Origin: Neobacillus mesonae
GTDB taxonomy: Bacteria > Bacillota > Bacilli > Bacillales > Cytobacillaceae
Direction: 5' to 3'
NCBI RefSeq assembly: GCF_001636315.1
Contig: NZ_KV440949.1
Span: 269,703 to 333,702, forward strand
Length of the DNA stretch: 64,000 nt
How positions within the stretch are numbered: position 1 is the first letter of the stretch; the number at the start of each line of letters is the position of its first letter. A program made the translations under genes and the position numbers. Under the pieces are notes generated by a model. That model worked only from the letters and a program-made list of their open reading frames with translations. It made no database searches and was not told where the DNA came from. Positions 52,120-61,489 of this stretch are shown here, piece after piece.

Positions 52120-54702
52120 TTAAATTTCATATTCATCTTCATGCCAATATTTTTTGAATCTTGCACGGTAGCATGCATCACATGTTGGAAATGGATGATC
52201 CCACGGGAGTTTTTTACCGCAATTTTTACATTTTTTTACGAACTTTTTAATATCGGTTTTGAGCCTTTCCTGAACTTTATCGCTAATTTCCTCACGGAGG
52301 CGTTCCCAATAAATCGCTTCTGTCCTCTCATCCAAGCGGTAAAGAAATAGCAAATGAAGCCCGACCGCCTTATAGCTGAGCTCTAATTCCTCGAGACTGC
52401 CTTCTTTCACTGGCGGTTCAGGTAATGGTTCATTATGAATAATTGCGTATATCGTCTCTTCCCATTGCCGGGTTAAAACTCCTTCATTTTTCGAAAAAGG
52501 CAGGTGTAAAAAGCCGTACAAATCCATTAATGACAATCTCGCCTCTATTTCCGTCCCGGCAATCTTTTGATAGAGTGAACGTTCCTCCGACAGCGACGCT
52601 TTCTTTGTTCCTTTGGGACTTTCAAATTTCTCCCATAGTTCAAAAAAAGTTCCTAGGTCATGGTAATATCGCTGAAACCTTTCAAACACGGAATTCGTCG
52701 GTGCGATAGCAAATGTTTGAACCGGACGGTCTTCCTGTGTGAGTAAGTCACGCATTTTTTTAATATCGCCGGTAAAGGCAACCTTACCGACATCATAGAT
52801 GCCTTTACGACCGGCGCGGCCTGCAATTTGCTTTACTTCCTGTGAAGTTAACAGCCTTCTTCGGGTGCCGTCGAACTTCTCATTTTCTAAAAATACAATA
52901 CGGCGGATCGGCAGGTTTAAACCCATGCCAATCGCATCTGTCGCGACAATCACTTTGGTCTTCCCTTTGTTAAACAGTTCAATTTGCTTTTTCCGGGTTT
53001 CAGGCGGCATACTGCCATAAATCATACTTGCCGCATGACCGTCATTTTGCAGCCTTGAGGCCATTTCGAGAACACGGCGTCTCGAGAAGCAAATAAGAGC
53101 ATCACCTTTTTTCACACGTTTGATATCAAATTTCTTTGACTCCACCTCCAGCGGCGTATCACGTGTATACTCATTTATGTCAATGTCAGCATCACCCAAT
53201 AGCTCTAACAGCATACCCTTTGAGTTTCGGCTTCCAATGATATGCACTTCTTGGGCGCTCGCTTTGGTAATTGCCTTATACCATGAAAATCCGCGGTCCT
53301 TATCAGTTATCATCTGTGCTTCATCAATAACGACCACTTGGTAATATTCCTTTTCATGGAACATTTCCACTGTACACGAGATATGGTTAGCGTCTGGGAC
53401 GACTTTTTCCTCCTCACCCGTTTTTAAAGAACAAGGTGTTCCCTCAGCATTTAGTTTATCGTACACCTCTAGCGCTAAAAGTCTCAATGGTGCCAGATAT
53501 AAACCACTTTCCGCCAGCATCATCCTTTCTAAGGCATGATGTGTTTTACCAGTATTTGTTTCTCCAATATGCAGGACATAGCGGACATTCCGTTTCGATG
53601 ACGGATTATATTCCTCACCGAAAATGTCCTGCATCATTCGTTCTTCTTCTTCACGTTTGCGCTGAAGCTCGGCTTGCTCTTTTGCATAGCGTCTTTCCCG
53701 CTCTTCCAGGTCGTTTTCAAACATTTCTCGGTGAATAGCTTCATCAAACGGAATCTTTGCCAGTTTAAGCAGGTCAGAAACATATTCTTCTTGGATATCC
53801 TCAAGGAAGATTCCTACAATATCATAAAGTAAATCAGCAATACTGCCTTTAATAAAAGAAACCGACAGCTTCTCATGAAAGGTTTCGAAAAAATGAACTT
53901 TAAATTTTTCGGGAAGCTCCTTATAAACCATCTCTGGTATTAATTGCGATAAATAATCTGCTATTAACCCTTCATACATATAAAAATAGGTTTCGTATTC
54001 AAAATAACTTCTACTCCAGCCGAGCGTTTTTTGAATGTCCCCGGTAAGTTCATCAAAAAAACCGGCAACTGTTTTATAGCCAGCAGGATTGAAAGAACCT
54101 TCCTCTTCCAATTTCTCCTCCAAGGCGAAAGTATCCACAGATTTGAATTTAACATTGTTTTCAAAATCAGAGGCTAACTGTTTCGCTGTAAAATAGCGAA
54201 CATATAAATAGAGCAGTTGATACTGTTCCTCAATCATAATGTTGGCTGCTTTATCTATTTCCTCTTCGAGACCAATTCTTGTTTCCGCAAGCAGTTTCTC
54301 TTGCTGCCGTTTTATGTAGTTTTGTTTGGCTTTTTCGTAACGTTCCGCCCACTTTTCTTCCTGACCATCAAAGGTTTCCTTTACCCAGAAAAGAGTGCCA
54401 AACGGCTGATAAAGCCGCATCTCATCACGAAATAACTTATTAATCAGCTTGCGGTCTACTCCCTGGACCTCAAATCCTTTTTCACTTAAAAATTGCTTCT
54501 TCTCATTTTTCGGTACATCGTTCGTTACTTTGTTCAGCCATACATTAACCCATATTTGATCAACATAATGGCCGCGGTCATTAAGATATTGGGTAAAAGA
54601 GGGCAGCACGGCCTTTGTTTCTAAATAATAATCAATATCCTGAAATACCTTGTTTTTTGTTTGTTCTATAGCTTGAGGGTAAACCGAAAGTAGTTTGCTC
54701 AT
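52120..54702 (-). CDS. SUV3-like DExH RNA helicase with C-terminal zinc ribbon
   Basis: An 860-residue superfamily 2 helicase. The N-terminal ~370 residues are helical, ending in a charged coiled segment (about 325-360, EERERRYAKEQAELQRKREE). Walker A is GETNTGKT (380-387), Walker B is VIDEAQ near 457, and the helicase C-domain carries ATDAIGMGLNLPIRRI and QIAGRAGRKG. The C-terminus has a four-Cys zinc ribbon (CKNCGKKLPW, TCDACYRARF). Domain II and its following region resemble the mitochondrial degradosome helicase SUV3. RNA remodelling or decay is the probable function; it stands alone in the genome context. Confidence 0.88.
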   Translation of the reverse strand: MSKLLSVYPQAIEQTKNKVFQDIDYYLETKAVLPSFTQYLNDRGHYVDQIWVNVWLNKVTNDVPKNEKKQFLSEKGFEVQGVDRKLINKLFRDEMRLYQPFGTLFWVKETFDGQEEKWAERYEKAKQNYIKRQQEKLLAETRIGLEEEIDKAANIMIEEQYQLLYLYVRYFTAKQLASDFENNVKFKSVDTFALEEKLEEEGSFNPAGYKTVAGFFDELTGDIQKTLGWSRSYFEYETYFYMYEGLIADYLSQLIPEMVYKELPEKFKVHFFETFHEKLSVSFIKGSIADLLYDIVGIFLEDIQEEYVSDLLKLAKIPFDEAIHREMFENDLEERERRYAKEQAELQRKREEEERMMQDIFGEEYNPSSKRNVRYVLHIGETNTGKTHHALERMMLAESGLYLAPLRLLALEVYDKLNAEGTPCSLKTGEEEKVVPDANHISCTVEMFHEKEYYQVVVIDEAQMITDKDRGFSWYKAITKASAQEVHIIGSRNSKGMLLELLGDADIDINEYTRDTPLEVESKKFDIKRVKKGDALICFSRRRVLEMASRLQNDGHAASMIYGSMPPETRKKQIELFNKGKTKVIVATDAIGMGLNLPIRRIVFLENEKFDGTRRRLLTSQEVKQIAGRAGRKGIYDVGKVAFTGDIKKMRDLLTQEDRPVQTFAIAPTNSVFERFQRYYHDLGTFFELWEKFESPKGTKKASLSEERSLYQKIAGTEIEARLSLMDLYGFLHLPFSKNEGVLTRQWEETIYAIIHNEPLPEPPVKEGSLEELELSYKAVGLHLLFLYRLDERTEAIYWERLREEISDKVQERLKTDIKKFVKKCKNCGKKLPWDHPFPTCDACYRARFKKYWHEDEYEI

Positions 54703-54768
54703 TATATTCCCTCCTCTCTATTCCATATTTCATTATATCATTACTACCAATTAAGAATAAACGTTCTG

Positions 54769-54960
54769 TTATAGGTTATGGAGTTCGCAATATTGATCGA
54801 CTAAGTCTTCAATTTTGTCCATTTCCGGAAATTTTCCGGTGAATTGGAATTTTATTTCTTCTATAAATTCTTCTTTATTATACACATGGATCGCTCCATT
54901 CTGCTGGATTACACTATATTCTGGTACAAAACGATATCCGCTGCGTTCAATAGCACCCAT
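54769..54960 (-). CDS. YbxH-like small protein
   Basis: A 63-residue protein from ATG 54960, eight bases after AAGGAGG; a longer frame to 55008 has no ribosome binding site. The sequence (MGAIERSGYRFVPEYSV, then HVYNKEEFIEEIKF and a C-terminal helix) matches what I recall of the B. subtilis YbxH family, whose length is the same; function is unknown. It is a lone minus-strand gene between ppdK and the helicase. Confidence 0.75.
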   Translation of the reverse strand: MGAIERSGYRFVPEYSVIQQNGAIHVYNKEEFIEEIKFQFTGKFPEMDKIEDLVDQYCELHNL

Positions 54961-55070
54961 AATAATAGCCTCCTTATCCGGTTGATTCTTAAAAATAGTA
55001 TCACTCAATTACATGAGTCTAATCCAAAACAAAATGAAGAGGATGGCAATGGTGCCATCCCCCTTATCAT

Positions 55071-57740
55071 TTAGGCAGTCGTAACTGCTTGTTCATTCTT
55101 TGATTCGTGACGAATTGTCGCTTGTGCGGCGGCAAGGCGTGCGAGCGGTACACGGTATGGTGAGCAGCTGACGTAGTCTAGGCCAATTCTATAGCAGAAG
55201 TCAATCGAGCTTTTTTCTCCTCCATGCTCACCGCAAATACCTGTTTTTAAAGAAGGCTTGGTTGCGCGGCCGAGCTTCACACCCGTTTCCACCAATTTTC
55301 CCACACCATCTTGGTCAAGTACGGCAAACGGATTATCTGGCAGGACTTTGTTTTCAATATAGGCTTGCAGGAATTTGCCTTCTGCATCATCACGGCTATA
55401 GCCAAATGTCGTCTGTGTTAAATCATTTGTTCCAAAAGAGAAGAAATCCGCTTCTTCCGAAATTTCATCCGCCGTTAATGCCGCACGCGGAATTTCAATC
55501 ATTGTTCCAATCGTGTAGTCAAATTGTTTTCCTGTTTCTTCTTGCACACTAACAGCCGCATCCACTACTAATTGACGCATTTGTTTTAATTCATTGACAT
55601 GACCAACCAGCGGAATCATGATTTCAGGCTGTACGGCCAAACCTTTTTCCGCTAATACCGCGGCCGCATAGAAAATCGCTTTCGCCTGCATTTCGTAGAT
55701 TTCCGGATAAATCATCCCTAAACGACAGCCACGGTGTCCCAGCATTGGGTTGAATTCATCCAATTGGCGAACCTTTTTCAGTAATAGTTCTTTTTGCTTT
55801 AATTCTTTTGATTGCGGCTCTAAAATTTGTAGTTTTGTCACTTCAACCAATAATTCCTCTTTATCCGGTAAAAACTCATGAAGCGGCGGATCTAGTAAGC
55901 GGATAGTGACTGGGAATCCCTGCATGGCTTCAAAGATGCCTTCAAAGTCACCTTGCTGCATTGGTAACAGCTGTTCCAGCGCTTCCATTCTTTCGCTGTA
56001 ATTTTCCGCCAGGATCATTTTTTGGACAATTGGAATACGTTTTAAATCCATAAACATATGCTCTGTACGGCATAAACCAATCCCGCAGGCACCAAACTCA
56101 AAGGATTTCCGAGCATCCTCCGGGTTATCAGCATTGGCACGGACGCCAATTTTCCGTTCTTCGTCAGCCCAGACAAGCAATTGCTGAAATTCTTCCGAAA
56201 GTTCAGGGTCAATCATTGGGATTTCCCCAAGCATAATTTCACCAGTAGATCCGTCTACGGTAATAATGTCACCGTGACGAATAACCTTGTCTCCAACCAC
56301 GAATTGTTTTCCCTTCATATCAATCTTTAATGCTTCACAGCCGCAAATACATGCTTTTCCCATCCCACGTGCAACTACTGCGGCATGGCTTGTCATACCA
56401 CCTCGGCTTGTTAAGATTGCCTGTGACGCGACCATGCCATGGATATCATCCGGTGTTGTCTCTGGTGATACAAGAATCACTTTTTTACCTTCATTACCTA
56501 ATTGCTCCGCTTCGTCAGCATCGAAAACTACTTGGCCGGTGGCAGCACCAGGTGATGCCGGCAGCCCTTTTGCTAAGATTGTTTTCTGTGCCGAGTCATC
56601 TATCCTGCGGTGCAGCAATTGATTTAGTTGATCAGGATCAACGCGTAAAAGCGCCGACTTTTTATCGATGATTCCCTCTTTTTCCATCTCAACAGCGATA
56701 CGGATTGCCGCTTGAGCCGTACGTTTGCCGTTTCTTGTTTGGAGAATGAAAAGCTTGCCCCGTTCAACCGTAAATTCAATATCCTGCATTTCTTTGTAGT
56801 GCTGTTCAAGCCGGTGGCATGTATCCGCGAATTGCTGAAAAACTCCCGGCATCTCTTTTTGAAGAGTAGCGATTGGCTGTGGAGTACGAATTCCAGCTAC
56901 CACATCTTCACCTTGGGCGTTGATTAAATATTCCCCGTAAAGGACCTTCTCACCGGTAGACGGATTTCTTGTAAAAGCAACACCTGTGCCTGAGTCATCC
57001 CCCATATTTCCGAATACCATACTTTGAACATTTACTGCGGTCCCTAAATGATTGGGAATTTTATTCAAACGGCGATAAACAATTGCACGCTGGTTATTCC
57101 AAGAATTAAACACCGCATTAATCGCAAGGAAAAGCTGTTCCTTTGGATCTTGAGGGAAGTCCTTCCTGGTATGCTTCTTGACAATCTCTTTGTAACCGCC
57201 GATAACTTCCTGCCAGTCCTCAGCAGTCATTTCCGGATCGGCGTAATAGCCTTTTTGCTCACGTGTTTCTTCTAAGAATTGTTCAAAGAAATACGTGTCA
57301 ATTTCTAGTACGACATTACTAAACATTTGAATAAATCGGCGGTAGGAATCGTAAGAAAAACGAGGATTATTCGTCAATTTTGCCATTCCAACAACCGTTT
57401 CATCGTTCATCCCCAGATTCAAAATCGTGTCCATCATGCCAGGCATGGAGAAAACGGAACCGGAACGAACAGAAACCAGCAGTGGGTTTTTCGGGTCACC
57501 TAATTTTTTACCCATCTTTTCTTCTAAAGCAGCGAGCGCATCTAAAGTCTGTTTTTCTACTAATGCAGGAATGGATTTACCAGATTCATAGTATGCGTTG
57601 CAAGCTTGTGTTGTAATCGTAAAACCAAAAGGAACAGGCAGACCGATTTTTGTCATTTCTGCTAGATTTGCACCTTTTCCGCCGAGCAATTCCCGCATAT
57701 TACCGTTTCCTTCATGAAACAAATACACAAATTTATCCAT
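55071..57740 (-). CDS. ppdK: Pyruvate, phosphate dikinase
   Basis: An 889-residue enzyme interconverting pyruvate, ATP and Pi with PEP, AMP and PPi. The phosphorylated His lies in RGGMTSHAAVVARGMGKACICG (residues about 455-475), the ATP-grasp N-terminal half begins with FHEGNGNMRELLGGKGANLAEMT segments, and the PEP-binding half has GTMIEIPRAAL and FGTNDLTQTTFG. It is transcribed with yqfL (2 bp upstream), which encodes its regulatory kinase/phosphorylase, and ccpN. The set links gluconeogenesis to PEP supply. Confidence 0.97.
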   Translation of the reverse strand: MDKFVYLFHEGNGNMRELLGGKGANLAEMTKIGLPVPFGFTITTQACNAYYESGKSIPALVEKQTLDALAALEEKMGKKLGDPKNPLLVSVRSGSVFSMPGMMDTILNLGMNDETVVGMAKLTNNPRFSYDSYRRFIQMFSNVVLEIDTYFFEQFLEETREQKGYYADPEMTAEDWQEVIGGYKEIVKKHTRKDFPQDPKEQLFLAINAVFNSWNNQRAIVYRRLNKIPNHLGTAVNVQSMVFGNMGDDSGTGVAFTRNPSTGEKVLYGEYLINAQGEDVVAGIRTPQPIATLQKEMPGVFQQFADTCHRLEQHYKEMQDIEFTVERGKLFILQTRNGKRTAQAAIRIAVEMEKEGIIDKKSALLRVDPDQLNQLLHRRIDDSAQKTILAKGLPASPGAATGQVVFDADEAEQLGNEGKKVILVSPETTPDDIHGMVASQAILTSRGGMTSHAAVVARGMGKACICGCEALKIDMKGKQFVVGDKVIRHGDIITVDGSTGEIMLGEIPMIDPELSEEFQQLLVWADEERKIGVRANADNPEDARKSFEFGACGIGLCRTEHMFMDLKRIPIVQKMILAENYSERMEALEQLLPMQQGDFEGIFEAMQGFPVTIRLLDPPLHEFLPDKEELLVEVTKLQILEPQSKELKQKELLLKKVRQLDEFNPMLGHRGCRLGMIYPEIYEMQAKAIFYAAAVLAEKGLAVQPEIMIPLVGHVNELKQMRQLVVDAAVSVQEETGKQFDYTIGTMIEIPRAALTADEISEEADFFSFGTNDLTQTTFGYSRDDAEGKFLQAYIENKVLPDNPFAVLDQDGVGKLVETGVKLGRATKPSLKTGICGEHGGEKSSIDFCYRIGLDYVSCSPYRVPLARLAAAQATIRHESKNEQAVTTA

Positions 57741-57742
57741 GT

Positions 57743-58558
57743 TTATAAGCTCCTCTCTTTTTTCAACACGTCTAAAATTAATCCAGCTGTTTCCTCTACT
57801 GCTTTATTAGATACATTGATGACCGGACAGCCAACACGCTTCATAATTTTTTCAGCATAATCGAGTTCATCAAGAATTCGCTGAAAGCTTGCGTAGTTTG
57901 CCTGCGAAGCAAGCCCTAAGGCCTTAAGTCGTTCCTTGCGAATTTCATTTAATTTGTCGGGTGAAATAATCAAGCCAATGCAGTTTTTCCTTGGTATTTG
58001 AAAAAGTTCATCCGGCGGCGGAACCTCTGGAACAAGCGGTACGTTGGCAACTTTAAACCGCTTATGTGCCAGGTACATTGACAATGGTGTTTTGGATGTC
58101 CTTGACACACCGATCAAGACGATATCCGCCTTTAAAATTCCCCTTGGATCACGACCGTCATCATATTTTACGGCAAATTCAATGGCTTCAATTTTTCGAA
58201 AGTATTCTTCGTCTAATTTCCGCATCAGTCCTGGCTGATGATGCGGTTCCTGATTAAACTTATCCGTGAAGGCACTCATTAACGGACTAAGCAAATCAAC
58301 CGCGGCTATTCCCTCTTCACCCGCCCTTTTATCCAAGTATTCCTTTAAAGCCGGAATTACAATGGTATAGGCAATAAGGGAGTTTCCCCTTTTCGCCAGT
58401 AATATTACATCTTCTATATCCTCAATATCATCTACATATGAATTGCGGCGAATCTCTACATGTCCGCCGTTGAACTGTGTCGCTACTGCTTTCACAACAA
58501 GCTCGGCTGTTTCACCCACCGAGTCGGATATTACATAGACAACTTGCTTCTGTTTCAA
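57743..58558 (-). CDS. yqfL: PPDK regulatory protein (kinase/pyrophosphorylase), YqfL
   Basis: A 271-residue bifunctional DUF299 enzyme that phosphorylates and reactivates pyruvate phosphate dikinase using ADP and Pi. The N-terminal YVISDSVGETAELVVKAVATQF and the P-loop VLIGVSRTSKTPLS (about 146-159) are diagnostic. Its direct target, PPDK, is encoded immediately downstream with 2 bp between genes, and ccpN lies 17 bp upstream, so regulation and target are co-expressed. Confidence 0.95.
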   Translation of the reverse strand: MKQKQVVYVISDSVGETAELVVKAVATQFNGGHVEIRRNSYVDDIEDIEDVILLAKRGNSLIAYTIVIPALKEYLDKRAGEEGIAAVDLLSPLMSAFTDKFNQEPHHQPGLMRKLDEEYFRKIEAIEFAVKYDDGRDPRGILKADIVLIGVSRTSKTPLSMYLAHKRFKVANVPLVPEVPPPDELFQIPRKNCIGLIISPDKLNEIRKERLKALGLASQANYASFQRILDELDYAEKIMKRVGCPVINVSNKAVEETAGLILDVLKKERSL

Positions 58559-58575
58559 AATGGCAGCAACTCCCC

Positions 58576-59223
58576 TTAGTCTGATTTCTCTTCCATGATT
58601 TCTAAATAAGCTCTAGTGATGGTAGTTTTCGTTATCCGTCCAACTAGTAAATATGTATTTTCCTGTTCGTCCACTTCCTTTACGACTGGTAAGGAGTCAA
58701 CGTGATAATTGATCATTTTCTTTGCTGCATCAAACAAGGTTGCTTCCGGTTCAATGGTGATGATATTTGGCATTCTAGTCATAATGACACTTACAGGTAA
58801 TTCTTGGAGGTTTCGATTACCGATTGCAGCTCTTAATAAATCCTTCCGTGACACCACACCGGCTAAATGTCCTTCCGAATCAACAGCATAAAGGGTGCCA
58901 ACATCTTCTAAAAATAATTGCACAATCGCATCATAAACAGAGGTTGATTTTTCAACCACAATTGGATGTGCCTTGAAATCCGCCACTTTTTGGTGGATAT
59001 ATCTTTCTGCCTGCTGCTTAACCCCCAATTTTTCATTAAAAAAATAGCCTACCCGGGGTCTTGCATCTAAATTGCCGGACATTGTTAAAATGGCTAAATC
59101 AGGTCTTAATGCTGCTCTTGAAACAGAAAGCTTTTCGGCAATTTCTTTTCCTGTGATAGGTCCATTTCTTTTAACAATTTCTAGGATTTCATCCTGTCGC
59201 TTTGTAAGTTTAATTATTACCAC
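58576..59223 (-). CDS. ccpN: Catabolite control protein CcpN (HTH plus CBS pair)
   Basis: A 215-residue repressor of gluconeogenic genes. The N-terminal winged HTH (KRQDEILEIVKRNGPITGKEIAE) and two CBS domains (YDAIVQLFLEDVGTLYAVDSE and the pair around IEPEATLFDAAKKM) match CcpN. It binds ATP/ADP and represses gapB and pckA in B. subtilis. The GTG at 59223 is directly behind AGGGG, too close for efficient initiation; an ATT three codons downstream would match the homologue's length. It precedes yqfL and ppdK. Confidence 0.95.
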   Translation of the reverse strand: MVIIKLTKRQDEILEIVKRNGPITGKEIAEKLSVSRAALRPDLAILTMSGNLDARPRVGYFFNEKLGVKQQAERYIHQKVADFKAHPIVVEKSTSVYDAIVQLFLEDVGTLYAVDSEGHLAGVVSRKDLLRAAIGNRNLQELPVSVIMTRMPNIITIEPEATLFDAAKKMINYHVDSLPVVKEVDEQENTYLLVGRITKTTITRAYLEIMEEKSD

Positions 59224-59368
59224 CCCCTAAAGTTTAATAATTATATACCATTCTATGTGTTAATTATAAATGTGTTATACTTATTTGTATATAGTATATT
59301 ACAATTAACGAATATCGGAAACATTAAATTTGACAAAATAGCTATAAATTTTTGGGGATTTTCACAAA

Positions 59369-59400
59369 AAACCCCGCCAGCACGGTGCATGACGGGGTTT
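59369..59400 (-). terminator. Intrinsic terminator after the Fpg/Nei-type gene
   Basis: AAACCCCG and CGGGGTTT close a stem; on the minus strand it is followed by TTTTTTGTG. It overlaps the stop codon region of the glycosylase gene. Confidence 0.88.
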
Positions 59401-60208
59401 ATACTTGGCAATTTGGACAATAGAAGGTTTTTCGGGATGAAATGGTTTCCATTATGATTGTGGCACTACATCTGCGGCAAGTCTCTCCTTCACGATCATA
59501 TACCTGACATAGATGATAAAAACTGCCTGTTAGTGTGTCTCCTGTAAAAAATGGATTTTCCATATAGCCTCCATGTTTAATGGCCTCTTGGATAATGATT
59601 TTAATTGATTTATACAGTTGAACTCGGTCATTTTCGCTAAGGTCATCTATATCATTTATAGGCTTTATCCCAGCGTGAAAACATATTTCTGCTGAGTAGC
59701 AATTTCCAATCCCTGCAATAAACTCTTGATCAAGCAAGGTTGTCTTTAAGCGCCCGTGTTTCCCAGCAATCCTCTGCGAAAAATGCTGCTGAGTGAAATC
59801 ATCCGCTAATGGTTCCGGCCCTAAGTGTGCAAGCTTCTGTTCAGCCTCCTTTGGCGAATACACATGAAGATAGCCAAGCCGTAATCCAATAAAATAAAGG
59901 TGCTGCTCACCAAAGGACAACCTTACCTGAATCGTTCGTTTCGGCTTATCCGCTTCCGGCCCATAAAACATCCAGCCCCCCAGCATTAAATGCAATAACA
60001 GAATTTGGCCATTCTGCAGGTGGAAAAGTAAATGCTTTCCTCTGCGTTGAATGGTTATAATTTTTTGATGTTCCACTGTTTTCTTAAATAGTTCGGGGTT
60101 TATATTGATTGATTTTTCCCTGTTTACTTGAATATCTGTAATGGTTTGACCGCCAATTCTTTGATTTAGCAGGATTTTATAATTTTCCATCTCCGGAAGC
60201 TCAGGCAA
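59399..60208 (-). CDS. Formamidopyrimidine-DNA glycosylase (Fpg/Nei) family protein
   Basis: A 269-residue DNA repair glycosylase. The start is TTG 60208, seven bases after GGGGGA, which yields the mandatory Pro2-Glu3 terminus (PELPEME); the longer frame to 60334 would bury the catalytic Pro and cannot be right. The H2TH region (DDLSENDRVQLYKSIKII), GNCYSAEICF and the C-terminal zinc finger (Cys pairs in CQVYDREGETCRRC and FYCPNC) are present. It excises oxidised bases. A typical mutM would be larger in context with polA; this stand-alone copy is a paralogue of uncertain specificity. Confidence 0.93.
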   Translation of the reverse strand: MPELPEMENYKILLNQRIGGQTITDIQVNREKSININPELFKKTVEHQKIITIQRRGKHLLFHLQNGQILLLHLMLGGWMFYGPEADKPKRTIQVRLSFGEQHLYFIGLRLGYLHVYSPKEAEQKLAHLGPEPLADDFTQQHFSQRIAGKHGRLKTTLLDQEFIAGIGNCYSAEICFHAGIKPINDIDDLSENDRVQLYKSIKIIIQEAIKHGGYMENPFFTGDTLTGSFYHLCQVYDREGETCRRCSATIIMETISSRKTFYCPNCQV

Positions 60209-60272
60209 ATGTACATCCCCCTTTCTATTTTTTATCTTACCCGTTAAACATAAAAAAATTTTTAAAAGAAAA

Positions 60273-60298
60273 AACCAAGCTTTAATGAAAGCTCGGTT
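60273..60298 (-). terminator. Intrinsic terminator after the NIPSNAP-Nudix gene
   Basis: On the minus strand AACCGAGCTTT pairs with AAAGCTTGGTT around ATTA-type loop, followed by TTTTTT. It lies 26 bp past the Nudix stop, so the glycosylase downstream probably has its own promoter. Confidence 0.85.
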
Positions 60299-60323
60299 AA
60301 AATGGTTATCGGGGATACTTAAC

Positions 60324-61085
60324 TTATTCCTCATTACCTTTAAATCTTTCTAATAATTGATAAGGCCGTACTTTAAAAGCTTCATATGGAACACAATACC
60401 CTTTCATCGCATCTTTTACTCTTGGAATAAATTTTCCCCTTTTAATATATTGCGACAGGTTTGTTTCATTGATTTTAACAAAAGAGACTTCTGTTGTTTC
60501 TTCGGAGGTTGTTAATTCCCCGCCTGCTGCTTTTCCAAGAAAAACAATTGCCACTGTATTACCATTGGAGTAAACGCCTGAGACCCCAAATAGTTTAACC
60601 CTAATTCCCGTTTCCTCAAGAATCTCCCGTATTAACGCCTGATCAAGCGTCTCCCCCTCATCAACACCGCCTCCGGGGAGTTCCCAAGTATCTGATCTCC
60701 ACTGGGTTTTCACCAGCAGAGTTTCCTTTGCCTCATTGGTAATATATCCGCTGACTGTAACAATCTGTTTAGGAATAGTATAGGAACCGTTTGAAGTTAA
60801 AAAAGACTCACGGAATTCCGAATAAAGTGAGCCTGACTTTTGTGGTTGGATTTGTAATTGTTGGTACATTTTATCCTTTTTAACGAGTTGTTCAATTTTT
60901 AAATATTCTTCGCGGTTTGGATACTCCCAAATTACAGTAATTTCATTGTTGTCATCAGTTACCCAGCTGCCAATTAATCTGGCACCGCTTTTTATCTTAA
61001 GTGGAAGAACATAGTCATGGAATAATTGATTGAATTCCTTTATCTTAGCCGGTTTCATCCGATATTCTTCTCTTAAATAAATCAT
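60324..61085 (-). CDS. NIPSNAP-Nudix fusion hydrolase
   Basis: A 253-residue protein. Residues 1-95 form a dimeric alpha-beta barrel/NIPSNAP-like domain (YLREEYRMKPAKIKEFNQLF, GSWVTDDNNEITVIWEYPNREEY segments). Residues ~105-245 are a Nudix hydrolase with the box GGGVDEGET...REILEETGI (about 138-161), keeping the metal-binding REx2EE Glu residues. The Nudix half would hydrolyse a nucleoside-diphosphate-type compound; the N-terminal half may confer dimerisation. The start is ATG 61085. It is a single gene upstream of the glycosylase on the minus strand. Confidence 0.88.
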   Translation of the reverse strand: MIYLREEYRMKPAKIKEFNQLFHDYVLPLKIKSGARLIGSWVTDDNNEITVIWEYPNREEYLKIEQLVKKDKMYQQLQIQPQKSGSLYSEFRESFLTSNGSYTIPKQIVTVSGYITNEAKETLLVKTQWRSDTWELPGGGVDEGETLDQALIREILEETGIRVKLFGVSGVYSNGNTVAIVFLGKAAGGELTTSEETTEVSFVKINETNLSQYIKRGKFIPRVKDAMKGYCVPYEAFKVRPYQLLERFKGNEE

Positions 61086-61168
61086 AATGATCCTCGCTTT
61101 GTTGTTTTAATTAAGAATTGATACTTCATTTTATACAACTAAGCAAAATAGTTTCGAAAGCTAGAACA

Positions 61169-61206
61169 AAAAAACGTCTTCCTGCGAAAATAGGAAGACG
61201 TTTTTT
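61169..61206. terminator. Intrinsic terminator of the rRNA-tRNA operon
   Basis: CGTCTTCCT and AGGAAGACG form a nine-base stem (extended by A-T pairs to 15), flanked by A and T runs. On the minus strand it directly follows tRNA-Trp and ends the stable RNA operon; it may also serve the plus strand. Confidence 0.92.
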
Positions 61207-61214
61207 ATAAAATA

Positions 61215-61285
61215 CAGGGGCAGTAGGAATCGAACCCACACTGAAGGTTTTGGAGACCTTAGTTCTACCTTTAAACTATGCCCCT
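61215..61285 (-). tRNA. tRNA-Trp (CCA)
   Basis: Seven-base acceptor AGGGGCA/TGCCCCT, anticodon loop CTCCAAA with CCA, T-loop GGTTCGATTCC. 3' CCA is not encoded. Last tRNA of the cluster. Confidence 0.95.
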
Positions 61286-61292
61286 ATAAAAG

Positions 61293-61374
61293 TGGAGGGG
61301 GACGGATTCGAACCGCCGAACCCTGAGGGAGCGGATTTACAGTCCGCCGCGTTTAGCCACTTCGCTACCCCTCC
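61293..61374 (-). tRNA. tRNA-Tyr (GTA)
   Basis: Type II tRNA with a long variable arm; acceptor GGAGGGG/CCCCTCC and anticodon loop CTGTAAA. 3' CCA is not encoded. Confidence 0.95.
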
Positions 61375-61389
61375 ATATATGTATTAAAG

Positions 61390-61479
61390 CGGAGGAAGAG
61401 GGATTCGAACCCCCGCGCGGTTTAACCCGCCTGTCGGTTTTCAAGACCGATCCCTTCAGCCGGACTTGGGTATTCCTCC
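61390..61479 (-). tRNA. tRNA-Ser (TGA)
   Basis: Type II tRNA with a long variable arm; acceptor GGAGGAA/TTCCTCC and anticodon loop CTTGAAA. 3' CCA is not encoded. Confidence 0.95.
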
Positions 61480-61489
61480 ATAAAGCAAT

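Noticed and set aside
59399..60334. Longer 311-residue version of the Fpg/Nei protein
   Set aside because: It would bury the catalytic Pro, which must be residue 2; the TTG at 60208 has a good ribosome binding site.
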